Below, in pieces: positions 1 to 9,168 of a DNA stretch of 64,000 nucleotides. The position numbers were made by a program, and so were the translations under genes. Location of the stretch: NCBI GenBank assembly GCA_944320665.1, contig CALUII010000003.1, positions 1 through 64,000 of the forward strand. Direction: 5' to 3'. How positions within the stretch are numbered: position 1 is the stretch's first letter; each line of letters starts with the position of its first letter. The DNA comes from an uncultured Alistipes sp. (GTDB lineage: Bacteria; Bacteroidota; Bacteroidia; Bacteroidales; Rikenellaceae). A model generated the notes under the pieces. That model worked only from the letters and a program-made list of their open reading frames with translations, was not told where the DNA came from and ran no database searches.

Positions 1-206
1 TGGAACTTCTGCGAAGTGCCGGTCAGACGGCGGGGCAGAATCTTGCCCTGCTCGTTGAGGAACTTCTTGAGGAACTCACCGTCCTTGTAGTCGACATACT
101 TGATGCCGAGCTTCTTGAAACGGCAGTACTTCTTCTTCTTCACATCGACCGAGACGGGATTGAGGTAGCGGATCTCGGACTGAGCTGCATTGTTTTCCTG
201 TGCCAT
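1..206 (-). CDS. rpsR: 30S ribosomal protein S18 (3' end outside window)
   Basis: Small-subunit ribosomal protein that pairs with S6 on the 30S platform. Reading the minus strand from ATG at 206 gives [17 protein letters not shown] and then a basic stretch ([20 protein letters not shown]) and [10 protein letters not shown], the signature core of S18. The last few codons lie beyond the window edge, so the gene is partial here. It follows rpsF with only 3 bases between the rpsF stop and this ATG, so the two are co-transcribed and probably translationally coupled. No ssb gene sits between them, unlike in Firmicutes. Confidence 0.95.
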   Translation of the reverse strand, partial: MAQENNAAQSEIRYLNPVSVDVKKKKYCRFKKLGIKYVDYKDGEFLKKFLNEQGKILPRRLTGTSQKF

Positions 207-209
207 GGC

Positions 210-554
210 TTACTCCTCCTGTTTGTTAGAAAGTTTCGCACGACGCTTCTCCGAGTACTCTACGGCGAACTTGTCCTGCTTGAACGTCAAGAAGCGGATG
301 ATGCGCTCGTCGCGACGGTACTGCGTTTCGAGCGTGTTGATGAGCGATCCCTCACCCGTGAACTCCATGAGGAAGTAGAAACCGGTGGTCTTCTTCTGAA
401 TGGGATACGCGAGCTTCTTCAAGCCCCACGCCTCTTTGTTCACAATCTGACCGCCGTTCTCGGTGATAACGCCCTGGAATTTGTCAGCAACCTCCTGCAC
501 CTGAGCATCCGACAGGACGGGGGTGACAATGAAAACGGTTTCGTAATTGTTCAT
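210..554 (-). CDS. rpsF: 30S ribosomal protein S6
   Basis: A 114-residue protein starting [16 protein letters not shown], the conserved first strand of S6, followed by the [19 protein letters not shown] core. S6 binds S18 and 16S rRNA on the 30S platform. Length is normal apart from a short charged C-terminal tail ([14 protein letters not shown]). It is the first gene of an rpsF-rpsR unit. The promoter lies at 592-622 and the predicted leader is about 30 nt. The leader holds a very small hairpin (577-588, tccc-tttc-ggga) and is otherwise A/T-rich, the usual Bacteroidota initiation context in place of a Shine-Dalgarno. Confidence 0.97.
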   Translation of the reverse strand: MNNYETVFIVTPVLSDAQVQEVADKFQGVITENGGQIVNKEAWGLKKLAYPIQKKTTGFYFLMEFTGEGSLINTLETQYRRDERIIRFLTFKQDKFAVEYSEKRRAKLSNKQEE

Positions 555-591
555 AATGCGTTAATTGGTTAAAATTTCCCTTTCGGGAGCG

Positions 592-622
592 CAAAGATAG
601 GAAGTAAAACCTTCAGATGCAA
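592..622 (-). promoter_or_regulatory. Bacteroidota-type promoter of rpsF-rpsR
   Basis: On the minus strand the -7 box reads TATCTTTG (592-599), a perfect match to TAnnTTTG. A TTG (620-622) lies 20 bp upstream. Transcription should start near 585, about 30 nt before the rpsF ATG. Confidence 0.75.
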
Positions 623-817
623 ATTTTTCGTTCAAAAAAGCCCGCGCCGCCGCCACCTGACGGCCGGCATCTCCCCCCGCACGTTTCAACGGGCACACTC
701 CGGGCCGGAGTCGGGACGTCCGCGCACCGGGATTGAAGCGCCCTTCCCTGTACATCCTGTACATCCGGCTCGGGACGCGACAGACAGCCTCTCCTTCGGA
801 GGCACGCGACACCGACG

Positions 818-1855
818 CTACTCCTTCTCGGGGAAGCCCTGCGCCTTGAGCCGGATCTCGGAGCCGTCGGGCGTCACGAGGAAACAACCGGTCGACTCGT
901 CGGTGATGTGGCCGATGACGTCGACCAGCCCCAGACGCATCACCTGCTCCTGCATGGAGAGCGGCACGGTGAAGAGCAATTCGAAATCCTGTCCGCCGTT
1001 GAGAGCCGCCACGACCGGATCGGTGTGCATCTCTTCGGCAAGGGCCGAGGTCTGTTTGGCGATCGGGATCCGTTCGAGATAGATCCGCGCCCCGCACTTC
1101 GAGGCCTTGCAGATCTGCATCAGGTCACTGGCCAGGCCGTCCGAAAGGTCGATCATCGACGTCGGCACGATACCCTCCGAGGCCAGCGCCTCGATGATGT
1201 CCGTACGCGGACGCGGTTTCAGGTATTTTTCGAGCAGATATTCATAACCGTCGAACTGCGGTTCGGGATGGCCCACATCCTCCAACACACGTTTCTCACG
1301 TTCGAGCAGCCGCAGGCCCATGTACGCCGCACCAAGGTTGCCCGTGATGCAGACCAGGTCGTGCTTGCGGGCGCCGGAACGATAGACCACCTGCTCCTTC
1401 TTGGCCGAGCCGATGGCCGTAATGCCCAAAACGAGCCCGGTCATCGAGGCCTTCGTATCGCCCCCGACCAGGTCGATGTGCTGCTCGCGGCAGGCAAACG
1501 AGATGCCCTCGTAGAGGTCCTCGAGGGCCTCAACCGAGAGTTTCGACGAGACACCCAACGAGACGGTGATCTGTTCGGGCGTACCGTTCATGGCGAGGAT
1601 GTCGCTCACGCCCGATGTCACGGCCTTGTATCCCAGGTGTTTGAGCGGGAAGTAGGTCAGATCGAAATCCACACCCTCGAACATCGTGTCGGTCGAACAG
1701 AGTACCACATCGCCCTCCTCGGGGGCAATGACGGCGGCATCGTCGCCCACACCGGCCACGGTCGACGAGTTCCCCTGTGCAAAGGAGTGCGTCAACCGAT
1801 CGATCAGGCCGAACTCACCCAATTCGGCGATTTCGGTACGTTTTTTCTTCTCCAT
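818..1855 (-). CDS. thiL: Thiamine-monophosphate kinase
   Basis: ATP-dependent kinase that converts thiamine phosphate to thiamine diphosphate, the last step of cofactor synthesis. The 345-residue protein has the ThiL/PurM-like layout. It starts ELGEFGLIDRLT, then has the GVGDDAAVI motif (about residues 36-44) with the paired Asp residues that bind Mg-ATP, then STDTMFEGVDFDL and DLVGGDTKAS, and later SMIDLSDGLASDL. Length is typical. No other thiamine gene is nearby. It is divergent from adk across an 93-bp region where the two promoters interleave. A 263-bp gap separates it from rpsF, so the two are probably separate units. Confidence 0.95.
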   Translation of the reverse strand: MEKKKRTEIAELGEFGLIDRLTHSFAQGNSSTVAGVGDDAAVIAPEEGDVVLCSTDTMFEGVDFDLTYFPLKHLGYKAVTSGVSDILAMNGTPEQITVSLGVSSKLSVEALEDLYEGISFACREQHIDLVGGDTKASMTGLVLGITAIGSAKKEQVVYRSGARKHDLVCITGNLGAAYMGLRLLEREKRVLEDVGHPEPQFDGYEYLLEKYLKPRPRTDIIEALASEGIVPTSMIDLSDGLASDLMQICKASKCGARIYLERIPIAKQTSALAEEMHTDPVVAALNGGQDFELLFTVPLSMQEQVMRLGLVDVIGHITDESTGCFLVTPDGSEIRLKAQGFPEKE

Positions 1856-1872
1856 GAGTTCCTATTTTCTGA

Positions 1873-1903
1873 CAAAATTAGCGGAAATACCTTGTTTCCG
1901 CAA
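1873..1903 (-). promoter_or_regulatory. thiL promoter
   Basis: On the minus strand the -7 box is TAATTTTG (1873-1880) and a TTG (1901-1903) lies 20 bp upstream. It overlaps the adk promoter on the other strand. A perfect 7-bp inverted repeat (GCGGAAA at 1881-1887, TTTCCGC at 1895-1901) occupies the shared spacer. Confidence 0.7.
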
Positions 1904-1920
1904 AAAATAACGTACTTTTG
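1892..1920 (+). promoter_or_regulatory. adk promoter
   Basis: TTG at 1892-1894, then an 18-bp spacer, then the -7 box TACTTTTG at 1913-1920. The predicted start is near 1927, giving a leader of about 22 nt before the adk ATG at 1949. Confidence 0.7.
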
Positions 1921-1948
1921 TAACGGAAATCCCAAAACGACCATACAT

Positions 1949-2530
1949 ATGATCAATATCGTTTTATTCGGTGCCCCGGGCTGCGGCAAAGGGACGCAGG
2001 CCCAACGGCTCAAGGAACATTACGGCATCCACCACGTCTCGACGGGCGAGGTGATTCGGGGCGAAATCGCCCGCGGCACGGAGTTGGGCAAACGGATGGA
2101 GGGCTACATCAAGTCGGGGCAACTGGCCCCCGACGAGGTGGTGATCGACATGATCGCCCACTACATCGCCGAGCACAAGGATGCCAAAGGCTGCATCTTC
2201 GACGGTTTTCCGCGTACGACCCACCAGGCCGAGGAGTTCGACCGCATCCTGGCCGCACACGGGCTGAAGGTGGATCTGATGGTGGACATCCACGTTCCGG
2301 AGGAGGAGCTGGTTCGCCGTATTCTGCTTCGCGGCAAGGAGTCGGGGCGTGCGGATGATGCCTCGGAGGAGGTGATTCGCGAACGCATCGACGTCTACCA
2401 CAAGCAGACGGCCGTGGTAGCCGACTTCTACGCCCGTCAGAACAAATATGCCGACGTAAACGGCGTGGGCACCATGGACGAGGTCTTCGACCGCATCTGC
2501 ACCGTGATCGACCGCACAATCGGCCAATAG
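1949..2530 (+). CDS. adk: Adenylate kinase
   Basis: Catalyses AMP + ATP to 2 ADP. The 193-residue protein starts MINIVLFGAPGCGKGTQAQ, with the P-loop GAPGCGKGT near residues 8-16. The NMP-binding FDGFPRTTHQAEEF follows. A short segment around GRADDASEEVIRERI takes the place of the long LID domain, so this is the short (non-zinc) form normal for Bacteroidota. ATG 1949 is chosen over longer open reading because the P-loop must lie close to the N-terminus and the promoter ends at 1920. A strong terminator follows at 2655-2697. Confidence 0.97.
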   Translation: MINIVLFGAPGCGKGTQAQRLKEHYGIHHVSTGEVIRGEIARGTELGKRMEGYIKSGQLAPDEVVIDMIAHYIAEHKDAKGCIFDGFPRTTHQAEEFDRILAAHGLKVDLMVDIHVPEEELVRRILLRGKESGRADDASEEVIRERIDVYHKQTAVVADFYARQNKYADVNGVGTMDEVFDRICTVIDRTIGQ

Positions 2531-2654
2531 CATCCGCTCGGAGACAACCGGGCTCTGCCGTCGGTCCGAACGGACCGATCATCAGAAGCGCCGACCGACG
2601 ATGTCCGAGGGCAAACAGACGGCCGGGAAGAGTTCACACTCCGGCCCCATACGC

Positions 2655-2697
2655 ACGAGGCGCCTATGCTTGTATGCATAGGCGCCTCGTCTTTTTT
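2655..2697 (+). terminator. Intrinsic terminator after adk
   Basis: A perfect 15-bp stem (2655-2669 and 2676-2690) closes a 6-base loop and is followed by six T residues (2692-2697). The gene on its right is convergent, so it may act in both directions. Confidence 0.9.
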
Positions 2698-2782
2698 GCA
2701 GAAGTCCACTGCGGCGCGGCCACGGAGCCTCCCATTACCGATGCCGGATCCACACATCCCGGCACGGCACACCGTACGATCG

Positions 2783-4219
2783 TCACCGGCCCGATATCAG
2801 ACGCACATGCTGGCGCGGCGTATTGTCGGGAGTCAACGGGGACTCCTCCTCCAGCTCATCGAGCAGCAGATCGGTCACCAACAGCTGGGTCTCGTCGGGA
2901 TCCTCCCCCGCCACGGCCTCATACTTTTTATAAATATAGTCACTCATGGCCACCTTGTAGCGCCGTCCCTCGCGCAGCTGCGGGAAGCGCACATCGACCG
3001 CCTCGCCATCGGCGCCGACAACAATCTCATAGGGCGTCGAAGCATAGAGGTCGATGCGGTGCGACTCTTTCGTATTGACCGGATCGTTGTACTTGACAAG
3101 AATCATCCGCCGCATCTGCTCGGGTGTCATTTCGAGTGTCACGACCGTCGATCCGAATGGTTCCAGATCGAATATGCGGGCCAGCGGCACATCACCCTGC
3201 GCCAGCGAGTCAAGCCGCACTCCCCCGATGTGGTAGAAAGCCACCCCGGCATCGGTTTCGTCGGCCAGCAGATCGGTCAGCAGGTTGGCCAGCCCGACGG
3301 CGTTGGCCACGTGGGTCAACGTCCCGACAGGTTGCTGCAATTCGGGATTGGCATAATACCCCTCCACCTGTTCGGCATACGCCTCGTCGGGTTCGTAATC
3401 GGCAAGCGGCACCAGTCGGAAATCGACCGACACCACCTCGTCACCGCGCAGCCGCACGGTCGTGACACCGACGTAATTCAGATTCTTACCCGTCTGCGTC
3501 AGCAACGTACCGTTCACCCGTTCGTCAATCAATTCATGGCTGTGGCCGCCGATTACCAGGTCGTAGGCCGTCTCGCCGGCCAGAAACTCCCGATCGTGCG
3601 AGGCCCCCATGTGCGATACCAGCACCAGCAGATCGCACCGATCGGCAATCGAGGCATACTCCCGCGCCATGCGCTGCGGATCGGGGAAGGTCAGCCCGCG
3701 GAATACGGCCTCGAGACCCGCCGGGCGGTTATCTCCCTCGTAGTTGGTCACCACGCCGACGAATCCCACCTTCACGCCCCCCTTCTCGAGGATGACATAG
3801 GGCGGAACCTGCGGCACAGCCACCGTATCGCTCACCAGATTGGCGCACACGACCGGAAAATCAACCGTCCGGATCATCCGCCCCAAAACCTCTTGCCCCG
3901 GGTCGAACTCATGGTTGCCAACCGTCGCGACATCATACCCCAGCCGGTTCATCAGTTCGAGAATTGGTCGCCGGTCCTCCGCCATATCCACATAAGCATT
4001 GCCCGTCCATCGGTCACCGGCATCAACCAGGAAGACAATCTGTGCCGTATCGCGGCAACGCTCCACGGCCTCGGCCAGTTGCGCAAAGCGTTCGATGTGC
4101 GCATGCATGTCGTTCGTCGCCAGCAACACGACACTTCGTTCCCGCGGCCCGCAGGCCATCATCAGCCCCAGCAGGCACCATATCCCGCTCCAACAGGCAA
4201 TTCTTCTCATCGTTTTCAT
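2783..4219 (-). CDS. 5'-nucleotidase/UshA-type metallophosphatase lipoprotein
   Basis: A calcineurin-like phosphoesterase with the two-domain layout of UshA/NadN-type 5'-nucleotidases. It probably removes phosphate from extracellular nucleotides or related compounds. From ATG 4219 the 478-residue protein starts with a lipoprotein signal ending MMAC (Cys near residue 23). The metal-binding motifs follow in order: TNDMHAH, DAGDRWTG, GNHEFDPG, SHMGASHD and GGHSHEL. The second half resembles the 5'-nucleotidase C-terminal substrate domain (about residues 290-460). An upstream in-frame ATG (4234) is possible. It is transcribed alone, divergent from the nucleoside kinase. The substrate cannot be read from sequence. 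Confidence 0.88.
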   Translation of the reverse strand: MKTMRRIACWSGIWCLLGLMMACGPRERSVVLLATNDMHAHIERFAQLAEAVERCRDTAQIVFLVDAGDRWTGNAYVDMAEDRRPILELMNRLGYDVATVGNHEFDPGQEVLGRMIRTVDFPVVCANLVSDTVAVPQVPPYVILEKGGVKVGFVGVVTNYEGDNRPAGLEAVFRGLTFPDPQRMAREYASIADRCDLLVLVSHMGASHDREFLAGETAYDLVIGGHSHELIDERVNGTLLTQTGKNLNYVGVTTVRLRGDEVVSVDFRLVPLADYEPDEAYAEQVEGYYANPELQQPVGTLTHVANAVGLANLLTDLLADETDAGVAFYHIGGVRLDSLAQGDVPLARIFDLEPFGSTVVTLEMTPEQMRRMILVKYNDPVNTKESHRIDLYASTPYEIVVGADGEAVDVRFPQLREGRRYKVAMSDYIYKKYEAVAGEDPDETQLLVTDLLLDELEEESPLTPDNTPRQHVRLISGR

Positions 4220-4411
4220 ATATAATGGATGCAAGATTTCTCCCGGACGATTTCGTTCCGACCGTTCCCCTCCACACGCAGAGACGAGTCTCCTTCCCCT
4301 CCGCTCTCACGGCGAGCAACGGACACCCCCATGCCGGAAAAAAATTCCATAAAGTCACCCCAAATCGATCGAAATCGTCCGCAGACATGCCAAAGTTAAA
4401 AAGAAATTCGT

Positions 4412-4419
4412 TATCTTTA
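4412..4419 (+). promoter_or_regulatory. Possible -7 box of the nucleoside kinase gene
   Basis: TATCTTTA matches TAnnTTTG except in the last base and lies 23 bases before the ATG at 4443. No TTG is found at the expected -33 position. Confidence 0.4.
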
Positions 4420-4442
4420 CACACCTTTATTCCGAAAACCCT

Positions 4443-6119
4443 ATGTCCAACACTCCGCTCAAAGTCGTATGCGAGAACCTCGGCCGCACGATCGAAGTCC
4501 CCATGGGCACCTCCCTGCGTGAGATCGAGCACACCTTCTCCATCACGGGGCCCTATCCCTTTCTGGCCGCCTACGTGAACCATCGGCTCAAGGAGCTTGA
4601 CTACTGCGTCTATACCCCGGTAACGCTGCGCTACGTGGACATCACCTCCTATACGGGACTTCGCGTCTACCAGCGCACCGCCTGGTTCATCCTCCAGAAA
4701 GCCACCCGCGACCTCTACCCCGCGCACCGGCTCCACATCCGCCACTCGATGGGACCGAGCGGATTCTACTGCGAACTCGAAGGCCGCGATGCCCTCTCGC
4801 CCGAGGATGTTGCGGCGCTCGAAGCGCGCATGCGCGAGTTGGTCGCACTCGACATCCCGATCCTGCGTACGAAGGCCCTCACGTCGGAGGTCCGCGCCCG
4901 CTACGAGGAGCAGGGGCTCGACGACAAGGTCATCCTGCTCGACACGCGTCCGCGGCTCTACAGCAAACTCTATACGCTCGACGGCCTGGCCGGCTACTTC
5001 TACGGTTCGCTGGCCCCGTCGACGGGCTACGTAAACCGTTTCGCCATCGAGCCCTACTACAAGGGGTTCTATCTGGCGCTGCCGCTGCACACGGCCCCCG
5101 AACGGCTGCAGACCAAGGTCCATCAGGAGAAGATGTTCAGCATCTTCCAGGAGTATCAGTCCTGGGTGCGGATCATGGGCGTCCCGACCGTCGGCGACAT
5201 CAATTCGAAGGTGCTGGCCGGCGATGCGGGCGGACTGATCAAGATCGCCGAGGCTTTCCACGAACGCAAATTTGCCGAGGTGGCCGACACGATTCTGCGC
5301 GCCAACATCACTCGGGGCGTACGCATGGTCCTGATCTCGGGTCCGTCGTCGAGCGGCAAAACCACCTCGGCCATGCGTCTGAGCATCCAGCTGGGCGTTC
5401 TGGGCCTGAAGCCGGTGCTGATCTCACTCGACGACTACTTTGTCGACCGCGAGAAGACCCCGCGCGACGAAAACGGCGAATACGACTACGAAGCGCTCGA
5501 GGCAATCGACCTGCAGCTCTTCAACGAGCACCTGCACCGCCTCATGCAGGGCGAAAGCGTCGATATTCCACGCTACGACTTCATCACCGGCAAGCGCCAG
5601 TGGCACAACAACCCGTTGACGCTCGACGAGCGATCGATCCTGATCGTCGAGGGAATCCACGGACTCAACCCGCGGCTCACGCCGAGCATTCCGGACGACC
5701 GCAAATTCAAGATCTACATTTCGTGTTTCACGTCCGTTGCGATGGACAACGTCTCGCGCATCGCCACAACAGACAACCGCCTGCTGCGCCGCCTCACGCG
5801 CGACTACACGCAGCGCGGTTCCAACGCCCTGCAGACGCTGTCGCGCTGGCCGAGTGTCCGCCGCGGCGAGGAGCGCCACATCTTCCCCTACCAGGAGAAT
5901 GCCGACGTGATGCTCAACTCGTCGCTCTTCTACGAAATCTCGGTGCTGCGCCGCTTCGCGGAGCCGATCCTGCGCGAGGTTCCCGACACGGTACCCGAAT
6001 ACGACGAAGCACGCCGTCTGCTCAAATTTCTGGACAACTTCATTCCGATTCCGCCGGACGAGATTCCGCCGACGTCGGTCCTGCGCGAATTCATCGGCGG
6101 CAGCAGTTTCCGCTACTGA
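4443..6119 (+). CDS. Nucleoside (uridine-type) kinase with threonyl-tRNA synthetase-like N-terminus
   Basis: A 558-residue fusion. Residues 1 to about 70 look like a TGS domain, and the next about 130 resemble the second additional domain of ThrS. The C-terminal part is a uridine-kinase/PRK-type P-loop kinase. Its Walker A (GPSSSGKTTS) begins at residue 300, followed by ISLDDYFVDREK and the IVEGIHGLNPRL strand. This architecture is common in Bacteroidota and clostridia. The kinase domain predicts phosphorylation of uridine, cytidine or a similar nucleoside. The role of the tRNA-synthetase-like part is unknown. It is followed 64 bases later by gcvP on the same strand. Confidence 0.85.
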   Translation: MSNTPLKVVCENLGRTIEVPMGTSLREIEHTFSITGPYPFLAAYVNHRLKELDYCVYTPVTLRYVDITSYTGLRVYQRTAWFILQKATRDLYPAHRLHIRHSMGPSGFYCELEGRDALSPEDVAALEARMRELVALDIPILRTKALTSEVRARYEEQGLDDKVILLDTRPRLYSKLYTLDGLAGYFYGSLAPSTGYVNRFAIEPYYKGFYLALPLHTAPERLQTKVHQEKMFSIFQEYQSWVRIMGVPTVGDINSKVLAGDAGGLIKIAEAFHERKFAEVADTILRANITRGVRMVLISGPSSSGKTTSAMRLSIQLGVLGLKPVLISLDDYFVDREKTPRDENGEYDYEALEAIDLQLFNEHLHRLMQGESVDIPRYDFITGKRQWHNNPLTLDERSILIVEGIHGLNPRLTPSIPDDRKFKIYISCFTSVAMDNVSRIATTDNRLLRRLTRDYTQRGSNALQTLSRWPSVRRGEERHIFPYQENADVMLNSSLFYEISVLRRFAEPILREVPDTVPEYDEARRLLKFLDNFIPIPPDEIPPTSVLREFIGGSSFRY

Positions 6120-6183
6120 ACCCCATCGGACAGGAGCTCGAAGAGAACTTACAAACCAATAAAAACTTCAATACACACAACAC

Positions 6184-9006
6184 ATGTTTGACAAATTTTC
6201 GACACGCCACATCGGCGTAAGCCGTGAAGGCGACCTGAAAGCCATGCTCGACGTCATTGGCGTCGGTTCGGTCGAGGAGCTGATCTCGCAGGTGATCCCG
6301 CAGTCGATCCGCCTGAAAAAACCGATCGCCCTGCCCGCCGAGGGGATGAGCGAATACGAATACGCGAACCACATCCGCGCCATCGCCGACCGCAACCGCT
6401 GCCTGCGTTCGTTCATCGGCATGGGCTACTATCCGAACGCCGTGCCGGCGGCCGTCGTGCGCAACGTCTTCGAGAACCCGGCGTGGTACACCTCCTACAC
6501 CCCCTACCAGGCCGAGATCTCGCAGGGTCGTCTGGAGGCACTGCTGAATTTCCAGACCGCCGTCATCTCGCTCACGGGCATGGAGATCGGCAACTGCTCG
6601 CTGCTCGACGAGGGCACGGCCACGGCCGAGGCGATGCTGATGATGTTCGCGTTGCGCTCGCGCGAAGCCGTGAAGGAGGGACGCTGCCAGCTTTTCGTGG
6701 ACCGCAACCTCTTCCCGCAGACGCTCGACGTGCTGCTGACACGCAGCGAGCCCTTCGGCATCGAGCTGATCATCGACGACTACGACAGCTACGAATTCAC
6801 GGGCAAGGAGTTCGGCGCCATCGTCCAATATCCCGCCGCCGACGGCGAGGTGCGCGACTATTCGGCCTTTACGACGGCCGCACACGCCAAGGGCGTGCTG
6901 GTTACGGCCGTTGCCGACCTGCTGTCGCTGGCCCTGCTCCAGGCCCCGGGCGAATGGGGGGCCGACATCGCCGTGGGCACGTCGCAGCGTCTGGGTACGC
7001 CGATGGGCTTCGGCGGTCCGGGTGCCGGATACATGGCTACGCGTGAGGCCTACAAACGCAACATGCCGGGCCGTATCATCGGCGTGTCGGTCGACCGCCT
7101 GGGCAACAAGGCACTGCGTATGTCGCTCCAGATGCGCGAGCAGCACATCAAACGCGAAAAGGCAACATCGAACATCTGCACGGCCTCGGCCCTGATGGCC
7201 TCGATGGTCGGCTTCTACTGCGTATATAACGGCCCCGAGGGTCTGAAGCGTGCCGCCACGACGGCCCACGAGGCGGCCATGAGCGTTGCCCGCGGACTCG
7301 AGGCACTGGACTACAAACTGGCCCACACGGTCTTCTTCGACACGATTGAGGTCGAGGCCGAGGCATCGGTAATCCAGTCGCTGGCACTCGAACGGGGCAT
7401 CAACTTCTTCTATCCGGACGAAGGACGCGTGCGCATGTCGTTCGACGAGGTGACGACACCGGCCGAAATCGAGAGCGTAATCGCCCTCTTCGCCGAGGCC
7501 AAGGGCCGCAAGCCGAAGGCCGTAAAGGAACATGCGGAGGTGATCCCGGCCGCACTGCAGCGCACGTCGGGCTACCTGACCGAACCGGTCTTCAATTCGT
7601 ACCGCTGCGAGAGCGACCTGATGCGTTACATCAAGCGCCTCGAGTTGCGCGACATCTCGCTGGCCAACTCGATGATCTCGCTCGGCTCGTGCACGATGAA
7701 ACTCAACGCCGCTGCCGAAATGATGCCGCTCTCGCTGGCCGGCTTCCAGAACATGCACCCCTTCGCACCGGCCGACCAGGCCGAGGGCTACCACCAGCTC
7801 ATCGAGGAGCTGGAGCACGATCTGGCCGTGATCACAGGCTTCGCCGCCTGCTCGCTGATGCCCAACTCGGGCGCTGCGGGTGAGTACACGGGCCTGATGG
7901 TGATCCGCGCCTACCACCAGAGCCGCGGCCAGGGCTACCGCAACATCGTGCTGATGCCGGCCTCGGCCCACGGCACGAACCCGGCCTCGGCAGCCATGGC
8001 CGGCATGAAGATCGTGACGGTGGTGTGCGACGACAAGGGCAACATCGACGTCGAGGACCTGAAAGCCAAGGCCCAGGAGCACAGCTCGGAGCTGGCCGGC
8101 ATCATGATCACCTACCCCTCGACGCACGGCGTCTTCGAAAGCCGCATCCGCGAGATCGTCGATGCCGTGCACGACGCCGGCGGCCAGGTCTACATGGACG
8201 GTGCCAACATGAATGCCCAGGTGGGCCTCACCAACCCGGGTTACATCGGCGCCGACGTCTGCCACCTGAACCTGCACAAGACCTTTGCAATGCCTCACGG
8301 CGGCGGCGGCCCGGGCGTCGGTCCGATCTGCGTGGCCGAACACCTCAAACCTTTCCTGCCGTCGCACCCGCTGGTGGCCACGGGCGGCGACGAGGGCATC
8401 ACGGCCGTCGCATCGGCACCGTGGGGCTCGGCCATGCTGCTGCCCATCACCTACGGCTACATCAAGATGCTGGGAGCCGACGGCCTGCGCCACGCCACGG
8501 AGATGGCCATCGTCAATGCCAACTACATGTCGTCGGCCCTCAAGCACGAGTACCGCACCTACTATTCGGGTGAGACGGGCCGCGTGGGCCACGAGATGAT
8601 CCTCGATCTGACGCACTTCAAGCACGACTACAACATCGACTGCGGCGACATCGCCCACCGTCTGATGGACTACGGCTTCCATGCTCCGACGCTCTCGTTC
8701 CCGGTGCATGAGACGCTGATGGTCGAGCCGACGGAGTCGGAGCCGAAGGCCGAGATGGACCGCTTCATCGAGGCGATGATCCGCATCAAGCGCGAGTGCG
8801 AGGCCGCCGTCGGCCAGCCGGACAACGTTGTGGTCAACGCCCCGCACACCGCCGTTGAACTTTGCGGCGAGTGGTCGCACCCCTACACGCGCGAGGAGGC
8901 AGCCTTCCCGCTGCCGTGGATCCGCGAGGCGAAGTTCTTCCCCTACGTGACGAAGATCGACAACGGCTACGGCGACCGCAACCTCTGCTGCCGCAACCTG
9001 GAGTAG
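6184..9006 (+). CDS. gcvP: Glycine dehydrogenase (aminomethyl-transferring), P-protein
   Basis: PLP-dependent decarboxylase of the glycine cleavage system. It releases CO2 from glycine and passes the aminomethyl group to the lipoyl arm of H-protein. The 940-residue chain is a single homodimer-type P-protein with both halves fused. The N-terminal half includes YTPYQAEISQGRLEAL. The C-terminal half carries the PLP lysine in HLNLHKTFAMPHGGGGPG (Lys 699). Length is normal. The other system genes (gcvT, gcvH) are not in the window. A perfect palindrome at 9030-9063 follows as a likely terminator. Confidence 0.97.
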   Translation: MFDKFSTRHIGVSREGDLKAMLDVIGVGSVEELISQVIPQSIRLKKPIALPAEGMSEYEYANHIRAIADRNRCLRSFIGMGYYPNAVPAAVVRNVFENPAWYTSYTPYQAEISQGRLEALLNFQTAVISLTGMEIGNCSLLDEGTATAEAMLMMFALRSREAVKEGRCQLFVDRNLFPQTLDVLLTRSEPFGIELIIDDYDSYEFTGKEFGAIVQYPAADGEVRDYSAFTTAAHAKGVLVTAVADLLSLALLQAPGEWGADIAVGTSQRLGTPMGFGGPGAGYMATREAYKRNMPGRIIGVSVDRLGNKALRMSLQMREQHIKREKATSNICTASALMASMVGFYCVYNGPEGLKRAATTAHEAAMSVARGLEALDYKLAHTVFFDTIEVEAEASVIQSLALERGINFFYPDEGRVRMSFDEVTTPAEIESVIALFAEAKGRKPKAVKEHAEVIPAALQRTSGYLTEPVFNSYRCESDLMRYIKRLELRDISLANSMISLGSCTMKLNAAAEMMPLSLAGFQNMHPFAPADQAEGYHQLIEELEHDLAVITGFAACSLMPNSGAAGEYTGLMVIRAYHQSRGQGYRNIVLMPASAHGTNPASAAMAGMKIVTVVCDDKGNIDVEDLKAKAQEHSSELAGIMITYPSTHGVFESRIREIVDAVHDAGGQVYMDGANMNAQVGLTNPGYIGADVCHLNLHKTFAMPHGGGGPGVGPICVAEHLKPFLPSHPLVATGGDEGITAVASAPWGSAMLLPITYGYIKMLGADGLRHATEMAIVNANYMSSALKHEYRTYYSGETGRVGHEMILDLTHFKHDYNIDCGDIAHRLMDYGFHAPTLSFPVHETLMVEPTESEPKAEMDRFIEAMIRIKRECEAAVGQPDNVVVNAPHTAVELCGEWSHPYTREEAAFPLPWIREAKFFPYVTKIDNGYGDRNLCCRNLE

Positions 9007-9029
9007 CCGCGACGGGTCACCACACACGA

Positions 9030-9063
9030 AAGCGGGCTTCCGAATCGATTCGGAAGCCCGCTT
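9030..9063 (+). terminator. Hairpin after gcvP
   Basis: A 34-base perfect palindrome (centre between 9046 and 9047) lies 24 bases after the gcvP stop. It is followed by cattta rather than a clean T-run, so termination efficiency is uncertain. It sits between two convergent genes. Confidence 0.65.
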
Positions 9064-9168
9064 CATTTATGTCTCATGGGGCACACCGGGAGTTGTCCGC
9101 CACCCCGCGGGAAGGGGCCTGCCACCCCGCTGTCGCCTCACGCCCCGGCCCGGTCCGATCCGGCCCGG

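Noticed and set aside
749..766. Tandem 9-mer ctgtacatc
   Set aside because: Only two copies in a non-coding spacer; no array or spacer structure, so not a CRISPR and of little note.
6091..9066. 991-codon open frame on the minus strand
   Set aside because: Antisense to gcvP over its whole length; low-complexity His/Arg/Val-rich translation.
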